DNA of 64,000 bases, taken from contig NZ_MRBL01000011.1 of the NCBI RefSeq assembly GCF_001969855.1, forward strand, positions 1 through 64,000. Reading direction: 5' to 3'. This DNA is from Bacillus haynesii. Lineage in GTDB: Bacteria; Bacillota; Bacilli; Bacillales; Bacillaceae. Positions 7,516 through 16,296 of the stretch are shown here, one piece after another. The notes beneath the pieces were generated by a model. That model saw only the letters and a program-made list of their open reading frames with translations. It was not told the DNA's origin and did no database searches. The translations under genes and the position numbers were made by a program. Each line of letters begins with the position of its first letter. Positions within the stretch are counted from its first letter, which is position 1.

Positions 7516-7830
7516 TTATTGACTGAAATGACGCTGGACGCTTGCAAGCTTGCCTTCCATCGTCGTTTTCTTGTCACGGCGGTCGTCAATCCTGATATTT
7601 GTCGCTACTCTGTGGATGCCTTTTTGGAAAGGCGCTTCGTGAATCGTCTGAATCACCTGAAATAAATCACTTAATTCTCCTTCAATCAACGTATTCATCG
7701 GTGTCAGCTGATAATTGATTTTGCCTTCTTTTTTAAATCCTTCCAAAATGGTTTGAATCTCCGCTACATACGCGCTTACGCTCGGAGTCTCAGTACCGAT
7801 CGGTATGATGGTGACGTCTGCTATGGCCAC
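7516..7830 (-). CDS. yqgV: YqgV, MTH1187-family thiamine-binding protein
   Basis: 104-residue protein of the DUF77/MTH1187 family, ferredoxin-like folds that form oligomers and bind thiamine or related ligands. The family features VTIIPIGTETPSVSAYV near residues 6-22 and TPMNTLIEGE near 43-52 are present. The start is a GTG behind AAAGGAG at 8-9 base spacing. It lies 15 bases downstream of the lipoprotein gene yqgU, which suggests one transcript, ending at the terminator shared with yqgW. Physiological role unproven. Confidence 0.82.
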   Translation of the reverse strand: MAIADVTIIPIGTETPSVSAYVAEIQTILEGFKKEGKINYQLTPMNTLIEGELSDLFQVIQTIHEAPFQKGIHRVATNIRIDDRRDKKTTMEGKLASVQRHFSQ

Positions 7831-7845
7831 TGTTCATTCTCCTTT

Positions 7846-8955
7846 CTATTCTTTAGTTACAAGGGGCGCTGCTGTTTTTGAGTTGAGTGAAATGATTTGA
7901 TCCTGAGTATAGCCGTACAATACATAATCCCCGTCAGGAGATATGGTAATCGGAAGCATTTCCACTTTTTCACGAATGACTTCCCGTTTGCCTGATTTGA
8001 GGCTGACGGAAATCAGATCATACAAGGAGCCCGACTCATTCGGCTGATACGTATAAAACAACTCATCCCGAGGATCATAACTGTATTCCATCGGTGACAG
8101 GCTGCCATATTCCGAGAACAGCGGCAGTTTGAAAGACATTTTCTTTTCCGACGAAGAAACGTCTGAAAATATGTAGGTGCCCTGACGATGATTGGATGAA
8201 GGCGTTACGATCAGCCGCAAATCGCCCACAACATCGAGCAGTACGGCATCACCAGCGAGCTTCTTTTCCCGTCCGTCCGCTGTGTTGTAGGAATAAACAG
8301 GAGCCGGTTTTTCCCGGTCCCGTTCATTCCATTTGATATAGTCAAAAGTGTCCGCGGAAGTCCAATGAATAAAGGCAGCCTGTGCGATGTCTTTTTCCGT
8401 TTGCTCTTCTTTTGCATCAATCAGGCGCGATTCATAATTCCAGTCTTTCGTGAATGTTGTGACATATAAAAGATAAGGATCGAACCGATTCCAGTCCACT
8501 TGCAGTTCATGCGTGCGAATTTTTTTTGTGAACAGCTGTTTTCCTTGTAAATTAAGCAAAGTTAACTTCATTTCAGAGCCGTTTCCGGCGGTTTGGATGA
8601 GAATCATGCCTTTTTCCCTGTTTACTTCCGCCGCTATCAGCCTGTCATCCGTCTTGTAGATCGTTTCGCCCGTCCCTTTAAATATATCATATGATTTGAC
8701 TTCACTTCCTGCGACCGGATCGGTTGCGGTGTATATAACGGTTTCATTATCAAGCCAGCCTGCCGCTTCATCAAAGTGCCGGTCCTTGAGCGCTATCACT
8801 TTTTTATCTTTTACTGCTGCACTGCTTTCTCTTTTCCCTTCCGGCTCCTCATGATGAACGCTTTTCGATCCTTCCTGATGCTGCGGCGTGCAACCAGCCG
8901 CAGCCACGGTCATCACAGCGGCAATAATCAATAATGAAACTCTCAAACCGGCCAT
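7846..8955 (-). CDS. yqgU: YqgU, lipoprotein with a beta-propeller-like body
   Basis: 369-residue exported lipoprotein of unknown function. The N-terminus (MAGLRVSLLIIAAV) is a signal peptide ending in the lipobox AAAGC with Cys21 as the acylation site. A polar Glu/Lys/Ser linker follows to about residue 50. The body repeats short strands such as DNETVIYT, DPYLLYVTT, DELFYTYQP and DGDYVLYGY, the look of a WD/TolB-like propeller. Upstream gene of a probable yqgU-yqgV pair. ATG 8955 has GGAGGG only four bases away. Confidence 0.78.
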   Translation of the reverse strand: MAGLRVSLLIIAAVMTVAAAGCTPQHQEGSKSVHHEEPEGKRESSAAVKDKKVIALKDRHFDEAAGWLDNETVIYTATDPVAGSEVKSYDIFKGTGETIYKTDDRLIAAEVNREKGMILIQTAGNGSEMKLTLLNLQGKQLFTKKIRTHELQVDWNRFDPYLLYVTTFTKDWNYESRLIDAKEEQTEKDIAQAAFIHWTSADTFDYIKWNERDREKPAPVYSYNTADGREKKLAGDAVLLDVVGDLRLIVTPSSNHRQGTYIFSDVSSSEKKMSFKLPLFSEYGSLSPMEYSYDPRDELFYTYQPNESGSLYDLISVSLKSGKREVIREKVEMLPITISPDGDYVLYGYTQDQIISLNSKTAAPLVTKE

Positions 8956-9009
8956 TCTCCCTCCATAAATGATTGGCTGTCTAATTTACGATTTTCACCG
9001 TGAAAAGTT

Positions 9010-10134
9010 TCAGCTTTCAAAAAAGCAGGATGCCCAAAGTATTCCTCTGCTTTTACAATATATATCGTCAAATTGTTTCAGCGGTAAAGGATTTTTTCCT
9101 TTGCCAAGTTCAACAGTATATCCTTCTCTTCCGAAATAATGAATAAACCAATCTCTAAATCCTGCATAGCTGTCTATATATCTGACGCCCTTGTAACCGC
9201 TCAGGCGCTCAAATGTTTGGATCACATCAGCTGATTCAGGAGGCTCGAGCCCCTTGTATCCCCAATAAATTTCCTCTCCCTGTGTGTGAAGCGCCACAAG
9301 CCGATCAGGCGGCTCGTTTGCGATTAAATCCCTCATCGCTGCCGCTTCCGGTTCTGTCAGCGGTTCATCTCCGGGGTAGTCTCTGTAGGAAGGGGATTTA
9401 GGCGGCTTTCTCTGTTTTTCGATCTCCCAAAAAGACGGAAACTGATTATTTAAATCCACTCCGTTTATATTGGCTTTCCATTCCCGGAAATCCCGCTGAT
9501 GCTCATTCAACTCATCCAGTGCTTCCCGCGCGATCCCAAGATGACCGGGGCCGTTAAGCACAAGGTCAACCCCGTCGGGATTAACGATCGGTACGACGGA
9601 CAGCTTTGTTGATGAAAAAATATCGAGCGGTGAAAAACCTAAAGCGGATCGGCCTGTACATAAATGATAACAGTATTCTTTGAGCCATTTCATTAAAACA
9701 GAAGTGGTGATCCATTCATTGGCATGAAAAGAGGCATTTATATGCGTTCTTTTTCCGGCATTTTCAGCTCCAAGGAGCAGTTCATATATAGGCTGGCCCA
9801 TACTTGAGCGGCCGATGATGCGGGAAGTAACAAACGGAAAGCATTCCGTCAATCTGTCAATTTCCTTTTTCAATTCTGCTGAATCGTAAACGACTGTTTT
9901 TGTCAGCCACTGTTCATCTTCAAGTGTGTATTGATTCACCAATATTTGCAGCTGTTCATATGTTTCGGCTGCTGGCACGTTTTTTCCTGCTTGAAAAGAT
10001 GCTCCCGGAAAATAAAATTCGTCCGCGGGTGCATTTGCATTTGCGCTGATCAAAAGCGGTTCAGGTATGTTCAGGATGTCAGACAGTCTTTCCATATTCT
10101 GCTTTAACTCCGGTTTGATGTAGATGAATGCCAT
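9010..10134 (-). CDS. yqgT: YqgT, M14-family gamma-D-glutamyl diamino acid peptidase
   Basis: Zinc carboxypeptidase-type (M14) enzyme related to gamma-D-glutamyl-L-diamino acid endopeptidase I, expected to cut peptidoglycan peptides. The N-terminal 60 residues look like a degenerate LysM segment. The catalytic domain has the HxxE zinc motif in SFHANEW near 145, the third zinc His in VALHTQGEE near 292 and the catalytic Glu in YTVELGKG near 352. There is no obvious signal peptide, so it may be cytoplasmic or recycling. The start is ATG 10134 behind GGGAGGG; an upstream in-frame ATG (10158) would contain that ribosome site. 374 residues. Confidence 0.86.
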   Translation of the reverse strand: MAFIYIKPELKQNMERLSDILNIPEPLLISANANAPADEFYFPGASFQAGKNVPAAETYEQLQILVNQYTLEDEQWLTKTVVYDSAELKKEIDRLTECFPFVTSRIIGRSSMGQPIYELLLGAENAGKRTHINASFHANEWITTSVLMKWLKEYCYHLCTGRSALGFSPLDIFSSTKLSVVPIVNPDGVDLVLNGPGHLGIAREALDELNEHQRDFREWKANINGVDLNNQFPSFWEIEKQRKPPKSPSYRDYPGDEPLTEPEAAAMRDLIANEPPDRLVALHTQGEEIYWGYKGLEPPESADVIQTFERLSGYKGVRYIDSYAGFRDWFIHYFGREGYTVELGKGKNPLPLKQFDDIYCKSRGILWASCFFES

Positions 10135-10242
10135 CAATGATCCCTCCCACAATAGCATATGATCGATGCTCGTTTAAAAACTCTCCTTGGTTTGCTCCTA
10201 AAAAACGCTTTTTCAATGAGGGTTAAGCCCGGTTTCAGCCTA

Positions 10243-10275
10243 CAAAAAAACTTCCGCCCAATAAGGCGGAAGTTC
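10243..10275 (-). terminator. Terminator of the siderophore-binding protein gene
   Basis: CTTCCGCC, loop CAATAA, then GGCGGAAG, followed on the minus strand by a T-run. It starts three bases after the gene's stop. Confidence 0.85.
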
Positions 10276-10277
10276 TT

Positions 10278-11222
10278 CTATTTCGTTAAGCTTTCTGTAA
10301 CAAAGTCGAGCTGGCCCTCTAATGAAATCGGATCGGAAAAATAGAAGCCGACAGGGTCGATTTTATAGACATGTTGATTTTTGACCGCGCCAAGGTTCTT
10401 CCAAATGGAGGTATTAAGCACGGCGCTGTCGTCTCCGCTTGATTCCCAAGGTCCTATAAATATATAATCTCCAGCGAAGTCAGGCAGCTTTTCTAAAGAA
10501 ATGCTCGTGTAGCCCGGACCTTCGTCGATTGCTTTTTCCTTCGTCAGCTTTGTCGCCTTTAAGCCGAGATCTTGATAAACAATGCTTCCTCCCCTTCCGA
10601 ATTGATCGCCGAATACAAAGATTTCTTTGCCGTTTGTTTGCATAATGGAAACCGTTTTGTCCCCGACTGCTTTTTGAACTTTCGATTTGGCCGCCGCAAC
10701 TTTTTTGTCCCATTCAGCCAGCCATTTCTCCGCTTGATCTTCAGTGCCTGTCATTTTTGCGAAATCCTTCAGCCGTTCAGTGTTATTCAGACTGTCATAT
10801 TTCAAAGCGACCGTCGGAGCGATTTTTTCCAGCTTTTCGATATCGGCGCCTTGGGTCGTCCATACGACAATCAGGTCCGGTTTTAATTGAATAACCTTTT
10901 CAGCTGAATTTCCTTCACCAATGTTTGTCACACCATCTGTTTTCCCCTTGAAATAAGGATTTTTGAATACCCTGTCAGGGGCACCCACTACATTGAGACC
11001 AAGTGTCTTGAAATAGCCGAAATAATCGTCAGCCATGACAACCACCCGTTTCGGATGCTTCGGAACTTTAACCGTTCCGTTTTCAGCCTTGTATGTAATC
11101 GTTTCTTCGCTTTTTGATTGAGAAGAATCTTTGCTCTCTGTTTGATTACCGCATGCCGTCAATGCTGCGATTAATAATAGTATAAAACACGCTGAAGCGA
11201 GCGTCTTACCTTTAATATTCAC
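10278..11222 (-). CDS. Fe(III)-siderophore ABC transporter substrate-binding lipoprotein (FhuD/YxeB-like)
   Basis: Extracytoplasmic binding lipoprotein of the PBP type III (FecB/FhuD) fold, 314 residues. It has a signal peptide with lipobox LTAC (Cys24), the motif PKHPKRVVVMADD that begins this fold, LKPDLIVVW near 118, and the C-terminal SIWKNLGAVKNQHVYKI segment seen in hydroxamate-siderophore binders such as B. subtilis YxeB. The GTG start follows AAGAAGG. A Fur-like box sits directly upstream. No permease or ATPase gene is adjacent, so it must serve a transporter encoded elsewhere. I do not recall it at this place in B. subtilis, where yqgS and yqgT adjoin. The ligand cannot be fixed from sequence alone. 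Confidence 0.86.
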   Translation of the reverse strand: MNIKGKTLASACFILLLIAALTACGNQTESKDSSQSKSEETITYKAENGTVKVPKHPKRVVVMADDYFGYFKTLGLNVVGAPDRVFKNPYFKGKTDGVTNIGEGNSAEKVIQLKPDLIVVWTTQGADIEKLEKIAPTVALKYDSLNNTERLKDFAKMTGTEDQAEKWLAEWDKKVAAAKSKVQKAVGDKTVSIMQTNGKEIFVFGDQFGRGGSIVYQDLGLKATKLTKEKAIDEGPGYTSISLEKLPDFAGDYIFIGPWESSGDDSAVLNTSIWKNLGAVKNQHVYKIDPVGFYFSDPISLEGQLDFVTESLTK

Positions 11223-11257
11223 TTTTCATACCTTCTTTCTTGTTTCATTATCGATAA

Positions 11258-11278
11258 AGAGAATCATTATCAATTATA
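11258..11278 (-). promoter_or_regulatory. Fur-like box overlapping the promoter of the siderophore-binding gene
   Basis: On the minus strand TGATAATGATTCTCT (11258-11272) matches 12 of 14 informative positions of the Bacillus 7-1-7 Fur/PerR/Zur-type box (TGATAAT N ATTATCA). A TATAAT (11273-11278) abuts it, so a bound repressor would cover the promoter. Fur is the likeliest owner given the siderophore gene. Confidence 0.78.
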
Positions 11279-11330
11279 TCATAACCGGCATTGGCTTGGA
11301 TCATGATTTTTATGGCGGACTCTTGTCATT

Positions 11331-11362
11331 AAAAACAGGCCGGAACGATATCCGGCCTGCTG
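11331..11362. terminator. Terminator downstream of yqgS
   Basis: CAGGCCGGA, loop ACGATA, then TCCGGCCTG, followed on the minus strand by TTTTT, 30 bases after the yqgS stop. Confidence 0.85.
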
Positions 11363-11390
11363 TATCAGCTTTCTCCGCCAAAAGAGAAGC

Positions 11391-13289
11391 TTACTTGTCT
11401 TTTCGCTTGGAGTCAGATTGCTTTTTTAAGCGCTCGCTGTCATAAAATCTCAGCAAGTCGCCGTAAATGATTTGATCTGAGTATGAAAGCTCCTGTTTCG
11501 CTTTTTCAATGTACGGCTCACAGCCTTTTTTATCTTTAGACGGCTCGCCTGTCGATTTATCATAGCATATGCCGTCTGTGTATACTTTGTCTTTCGTAAT
11601 AAAGCTGCCGTCGCGAAGCACTGTGAACTCCGTTTTGTCTTTGGCAAACAGGTCGTTCCCAAACTGGATCTGATCGCTTGAATCAATTCCGAGAAGATTC
11701 AGTATAGTCGGCCGAATGTCAATTTGGCCGCCGACCGTGTCAATGGTTTTCGGCTCTTTATCCGTCACTCCCGGAATGTGGATCACAAGCGGAACTCTTT
11801 GAAGCTGCACTTCCTCAAAAGGGGTTACTTCTCTGCCGAGGAATTGGCTCATCGCTTCGTTATGGTTTTCGGAAATCCCGTAATGGTCACCGTATAACAC
11901 GATAACAGAATTATCGTAGAGGCCGTCTTCTTTCAGCTTTTCAATAAAACGTTTAAGCGCTTCATCCTGATAGCGGACGGTCGGGAAATATCTGTTTAAC
12001 GTACGGCTTTTTGAATCGAATTCATCGATCAGTTTATCTTCCTCATCAAGCTCAAACGGAAAATGGTTTGTCAGCGTGATCAGACGGGTATAGAACGGCT
12101 GAGGCATTTCTTTCATCAGCTCTGATGTTTGTTCGAAAAATTCCTTATCTTTCAGTCCCCATCCCACTGAGTTTTCTTCGTTTACATCATAGGATTTGAT
12201 ATCGTAAAACTTATCATATTTCAACGTTTCGTACATAATATCCCGATTCCAGAAGCTTTTGTTGTTCGCATGGAAAATCGAGGAATAGTAGCCGTGGTTC
12301 TTTATTATTTCAGGCATTGCCGCATATTCGTTTCCTGCATTCGTAAAGAAGACCGCTCCTCTTCCAAGAGGGTAGAGAGAGTTGTCGACGATGAATTCGG
12401 AATCAGCCGTTTTGCCTTGACCTGTCTGATGATAAAAATTCTCGAAACTGTAGCTTTGTTTAATCAGGTCGTTTAAATAAGGCGTAATCTCTTTGCCGTT
12501 TAACTTTTGGTTCACGACAAAGCTTTGGGTGGATTCCAGAGAAACGAGGATCACATTCCGTCCTTTGGCGATCCCGGCCAGGTCATTATTGGTATCCGTG
12601 CGGTTTGCGCTGACATAGTTTTCAATCTCCGTGAGGCTGTTGCTGTCGGCCAGCGCACGCTGTGCAGACTGCTTCGACTGGATCAGCCCGTCATAGATAT
12701 GAAAGTTGTAAAGACTGATGTTTTTCACAAGAACTTCCCTGTCAAACGATCTTGTCAAAAGCTGCGGTCTTTCTGTTTCAGAAATCCCTAAATTGAAAAA
12801 GAAAACGGCAGCGACAAATAGATAATAAGCCGCGCGCTCCTTTCTTGTCGCCTTTCCGCCTGTTTTGGCAGGCTGGCGCTTGTACAGCCAAATTAAAATG
12901 ACAATGTCAACGATGAGAAGCAAATCGGTCGGCATAAACAAAGAGTTGATGCTGCTTCCCAAATCACCCATATTATTCGTCTGGAACAATACAGGAATCG
13001 TTAAAAAGTCGTTGTAAAAACGGTAGAAGATCATGTTAGCAAGCAAGACAAACGTCAGGACGATGCTTGCCCCGATAATAAACCGGTCCCTGTTTTTTTC
13101 TTTGAAAAACAGGCCGATTCCGAATATAAACAGCAAAAAGCTTAAAGGATTGATGAACAATATAAACTCTTGCATGAAGTTTTCAATTTTAATGTTGAAG
13201 CTTGTTTTGTAAACGACATACGTTTTCAGCCACATCAGCAATGTCGCAATTAACAAAAACGAAATTTTCGAAAAAAATGACTTTCGCAT
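11391..13289 (-). CDS. yqgS: YqgS, lipoteichoic acid synthase-type phosphoglycerol transferase
   Basis: LtaS paralogue, a membrane sulfatase-fold enzyme that transfers glycerol-phosphate from phosphatidylglycerol for polyglycerol-phosphate (LTA) synthesis. Five hydrophobic segments occupy residues 1-180. The extracellular domain begins near 245, with the metal-binding Glu in SLEST (E252), the nucleophile Thr in [10 protein letters not shown] (T294) and further metal ligands in LYGDHYG. The start is ATG 13289 behind AGGGAGG; an upstream in-frame ATG (13316) is poorer. 632 residues, close to the B. subtilis protein. Single-gene unit with its own terminator. Confidence 0.93.
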   Translation of the reverse strand: MRKSFFSKISFLLIATLLMWLKTYVVYKTSFNIKIENFMQEFILFINPLSFLLFIFGIGLFFKEKNRDRFIIGASIVLTFVLLANMIFYRFYNDFLTIPVLFQTNNMGDLGSSINSLFMPTDLLLIVDIVILIWLYKRQPAKTGGKATRKERAAYYLFVAAVFFFNLGISETERPQLLTRSFDREVLVKNISLYNFHIYDGLIQSKQSAQRALADSNSLTEIENYVSANRTDTNNDLAGIAKGRNVILVSLESTQSFVVNQKLNGKEITPYLNDLIKQSYSFENFYHQTGQGKTADSEFIVDNSLYPLGRGAVFFTNAGNEYAAMPEIIKNHGYYSSIFHANNKSFWNRDIMYETLKYDKFYDIKSYDVNEENSVGWGLKDKEFFEQTSELMKEMPQPFYTRLITLTNHFPFELDEEDKLIDEFDSKSRTLNRYFPTVRYQDEALKRFIEKLKEDGLYDNSVIVLYGDHYGISENHNEAMSQFLGREVTPFEEVQLQRVPLVIHIPGVTDKEPKTIDTVGGQIDIRPTILNLLGIDSSDQIQFGNDLFAKDKTEFTVLRDGSFITKDKVYTDGICYDKSTGEPSKDKKGCEPYIEKAKQELSYSDQIIYGDLLRFYDSERLKKQSDSKRKDK

Positions 13290-13468
13290 TCCAAACCTCC
13301 CTATGCAGCAACGCATGTTTCAGTAAACGGTATTTCCACATATTGTTTATTTTAGAAAAAACGCTAAAATTACTAAATCATATCTTAACCTGTCTGTACA
13401 AAAAAATCAATCATTTTTCACATTGGCTTAAAAGTGTTAACAATGCTGCAAAGTGGTCCGAAAATGCT

Positions 13469-14443
13469 TTATAAAACAGGCTGCGCCTGGCTTTTCAGCC
13501 ATTGATTTTTTGCGATCCATGCGCCGCCGATCACGCCTGCGTCGTTTCCAAGTGAAGCGATTACGATCTCAGCCGCCTCACCTGCCCGCGGGAATACGAA
13601 GCGGTTGAAAGATTGTTCAACTTTGGAGCGCAGGATTTCTCCTGCTTTTGACACGCCTCCGCCAATGACGATTTTTGAAGGATTAAGCGAGCTCGCCAAA
13701 TTGCCGAGGACCATTCCTAAATGATTGGTGACATAATCGACGACTTCGCCAGCAACAGGATCGTTTTTTCGGGCCGCTTCAAAAATATCGCGTGCCGTTA
13801 AATCCGGACATGCACGCAAGCTTGTATCTCGATGGTCTGATTCTATTTTTTCTTTGGCAATCCTTACGATGCCAGTAGCCGAAGCGATCGTTTCGATACA
13901 GCCGCTTTTTCCGCAGTTGCACGGCGCTCCGCCTTCAGGAACCGAACAGATGTGACCGATTTCACCGCCTGCTCCGTTTTGCCCGCGGACGATTTCTCCG
14001 TTTACAATAATGCCGCCTCCGACGCCAGTTCCCAATGTTACGAGAATCAAATCCTTTGCGCCGTCGCCCGCTCCTTTCCACATTTCGCCGAGAGCTGCGA
14101 TGTTCGCGTCATTTTCGATGACTGCCGCAATCCCTGTCTCTGCTTCCAGATGGTCTTTCAACGGGTAGTTTTCCCAGCCCATATTCGTCGTTTTATAAAC
14201 GATGCCGGTCTCCGTATTGACGGGGCCTGGAGCGCCCATGCCGATCCATTTTAAGATGTGTTTCGGTTTGCCGAGCTCTTTCAATTTGCTGTCGATGGCT
14301 TTTGCGATGCTTACCGTAACCGTTTTCCCCGATTTATCGGTCGGTATTTCCCACTTGTGCAGGATTTCGCCATAAGCGCTTACAAAAGCGAGTTTTACTG
14401 TTGTTCCTCCAAGGTCGACCCCGACCAGCCAGCTGTCATTCAT
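13469..14443 (-). CDS. glcK: Glucokinase (ROK family)
   Basis: ATP-dependent glucokinase feeding free glucose into glycolysis in the cytoplasm. The 324 residues carry the phosphate-binding [10 protein letters not shown] near 8-17, the sugar-binding GGEIGHI near 152-158 and the ROK zinc motif [11 protein letters not shown] (Cys170, 172 and 177 region). ATG 14443 follows GAGGGGGAG. It lies 25 bases downstream of yqgQ and is probably co-transcribed with it, as in B. subtilis. Confidence 0.95.
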   Translation of the reverse strand: MNDSWLVGVDLGGTTVKLAFVSAYGEILHKWEIPTDKSGKTVTVSIAKAIDSKLKELGKPKHILKWIGMGAPGPVNTETGIVYKTTNMGWENYPLKDHLEAETGIAAVIENDANIAALGEMWKGAGDGAKDLILVTLGTGVGGGIIVNGEIVRGQNGAGGEIGHICSVPEGGAPCNCGKSGCIETIASATGIVRIAKEKIESDHRDTSLRACPDLTARDIFEAARKNDPVAGEVVDYVTNHLGMVLGNLASSLNPSKIVIGGGVSKAGEILRSKVEQSFNRFVFPRAGEAAEIVIASLGNDAGVIGGAWIAKNQWLKSQAQPVL

Positions 14444-14468
14444 TCTGCTCCCCCTCTTATCCCTGTTT

Positions 14469-14666
14469 TTATTTTCTCTTTACTTTTGTGAGTTCATTCT
14501 GCAAAATTGAAACACCTTGAACCCATTGTTCTTTTTCTATCAGATTCGAAAGAAACATTTCTTTCAGTTCGTCCATCATATATTCAAGTTCAAGCTCGCG
14601 ATCCCCAAAATAAACATAACATCCAAACTGTTTCAGCAAAAGCTGTACATCATAGGCTGTTTTCAT
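14469..14666 (-). CDS. yqgQ: YqgQ, small cytosolic protein (DUF910)
   Basis: 65-residue acidic protein with a helical hairpin look ([26 protein letters not shown]), matching the DUF910/YqgQ family found next to glcK in many Firmicutes. Function unknown. ATG 14666 has a GGTG-type ribosome site. First gene of the yqgQ-glcK unit, with about 100 bases upstream for a promoter after the terminator of the germination gene. Confidence 0.85.
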   Translation of the reverse strand: MKTAYDVQLLLKQFGCYVYFGDRELELEYMMDELKEMFLSNLIEKEQWVQGVSILQNELTKVKRK

Positions 14667-14730
14667 CTTATTTCACCATTCTTTAAAGGTCTAACATTAG
14701 CGTATTCATAAAGCTGTCCGGCGTCAAGCA

Positions 14731-14763
14731 AAAAAAAGCCTGTTTTCCTGCCGGAAAACAGAC
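14731..14763 (-). terminator. Terminator of the SpoVAF-like gene
   Basis: CTGTTTTCC, loop GGCA, then GGAAAACAG followed by GC and an 8-base T-run on the minus strand, starting three bases after the stop codon. Confidence 0.9.
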
Positions 14764-14765
14764 AT

Positions 14766-16220
14766 TCAGCGGTCGGGATCCTGGGGATCCAAAAATACGG
14801 GTCTTCTATTTTTCAGCGGCATCGGCGTGCGAACCGCGATATCGCGGAAGGCTCTGTAGTCAAAAGGGATAAACGGCCATAAATACGGCACATGAAACGA
14901 CTTCATTCTGACAAGATAAATCACCCAGCAGAATATCGCGATGACAAAGCCGATCGGTCCGAATGCACCGGCCGCGATCAGGAAAACAATTCTTGCAAGC
15001 CTGTTCGCTATGCTCAGCTCATAGCTCGGCGTAGCAAACGTGCCAATGGCCGCGACAGCGAGATACAAGACGACTTCATGCGAGAAAAGCCCGACCTGCA
15101 CCGCCACTTCCCCGATCATTAAAGCAGCTACGAGTCCAAGAGCCGTAGCCAGAGACGACGGGGTGTGGATTGCAGCCATCCTCATCATGTCGACGCCGAT
15201 TTCAATAATGATGAATTGCGCAAGCAGCGGAAGGGCTCCTTTTTTTTCAGGCCCTATATATTCAAGGGCGTCCGGCAAAAGATCGGGATGGACGGAAAGC
15301 AGAAACCACAGCGGCAGTAAAAAGATCGATGCCAAAACAGATATAAAGCGGACCATTCGCAAATAAGCGCCTGCAAGCGGTTTGTTTCTGTACTCCTCGG
15401 CATGCTGTAGATGGTGCCAAAAAGTAACTGGGGTAATCAGCGCGCTTGGCGAGCCGTCAACAAAGACGAGAATGTGGCCTTCGTACAAATGAACGGCCGC
15501 AGTATCAGGTCTTTCTGTATAACGGACTGTCGGATAAGGGTTCCAATGACGGCCGCCGATGTATTCTTCCAGTGTCTTTTCCGCCATTGTCAAAGCGTCC
15601 GTATCGATCGCTTCAAGCGATTGTTTCAGCTTTTTTACACTTTCTAAATCAGCGATATCTTCCAAATAACAGATGACGACATCCGTTTTGCTTCTTCTGC
15701 CGACCTGAAGGAACTCCATTCTGAGAGACCGGTCGCGGATTCGTCGTCTCGTCAGTGCGGTGTTAAACACGATCGTTTCGACGAAGCCGTCTCTTGAACC
15801 TCTGACGACGCGTTCATTGTCGGGTTCCTCCGGGTTTCTTGCCGGATATGTCCGGGCATCGATAATAATGGCATGGTCAACCCCGTCGGCAAGAAGAACG
15901 GCCGGACCTGACAGCACCTGGGCGGCTGCTTTGTCGAGGTCATCCTCCGTGTCAATTTCGATATAAGGAATGTATGTTTTGACCAGCTTTTCAAGCGGGT
16001 CGTCTTCCAGACTTTCAGGTGTGAGCCTTGAGAGATTCTTAAGCAGGTAGTGCATAATATCATCTTTTACAAAGCCGTCGACAAGATAAAGCGCCATGTC
16101 TCTACCGGCATAAACGACATCAAGCCGGATCATGTCAAAGCTTTTGTCGACACCAAGCTTTTCATTTAAATATTCAACATTTTTCGCTAAATTTCTCTGG
16201 ACCGCATGCGTTTTTTCCAT
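14766..16220 (-). CDS. SpoVAF/GerA-family spore germination membrane protein
   Basis: 484-residue protein of the GerA/SpoVAF (A-subunit) family. A soluble N-terminal domain (about 1-285) carries the family segments VDHAIIIDARTYPAR, RGSRDGFVETIVFN and LRMEFLQVGRRSKTDV, followed by about five membrane helices between 295 and 450. The lack of a long N-terminal repeat and the length place it nearer SpoVAF than GerAA. SpoVAF-type proteins sit in the spore inner membrane and act in germination. No B or C subunit gene is nearby, so it is a stand-alone paralogue. It separates gluP from yqgQ-glcK, which I recall as adjacent in B. subtilis. The ATG has a GGGAG unusually far (13 bases) upstream, so the exact start is less sure. 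Confidence 0.85.
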   Translation of the reverse strand: MEKTHAVQRNLAKNVEYLNEKLGVDKSFDMIRLDVVYAGRDMALYLVDGFVKDDIMHYLLKNLSRLTPESLEDDPLEKLVKTYIPYIEIDTEDDLDKAAAQVLSGPAVLLADGVDHAIIIDARTYPARNPEEPDNERVVRGSRDGFVETIVFNTALTRRRIRDRSLRMEFLQVGRRSKTDVVICYLEDIADLESVKKLKQSLEAIDTDALTMAEKTLEEYIGGRHWNPYPTVRYTERPDTAAVHLYEGHILVFVDGSPSALITPVTFWHHLQHAEEYRNKPLAGAYLRMVRFISVLASIFLLPLWFLLSVHPDLLPDALEYIGPEKKGALPLLAQFIIIEIGVDMMRMAAIHTPSSLATALGLVAALMIGEVAVQVGLFSHEVVLYLAVAAIGTFATPSYELSIANRLARIVFLIAAGAFGPIGFVIAIFCWVIYLVRMKSFHVPYLWPFIPFDYRAFRDIAVRTPMPLKNRRPVFLDPQDPDR

Positions 16221-16296
16221 TGTATATTAAAAGCTCCCGTCAAATGAGTCTTTACTAAAGACCATTTTTAACATAACGGAAGCTTTTCATACTTGA

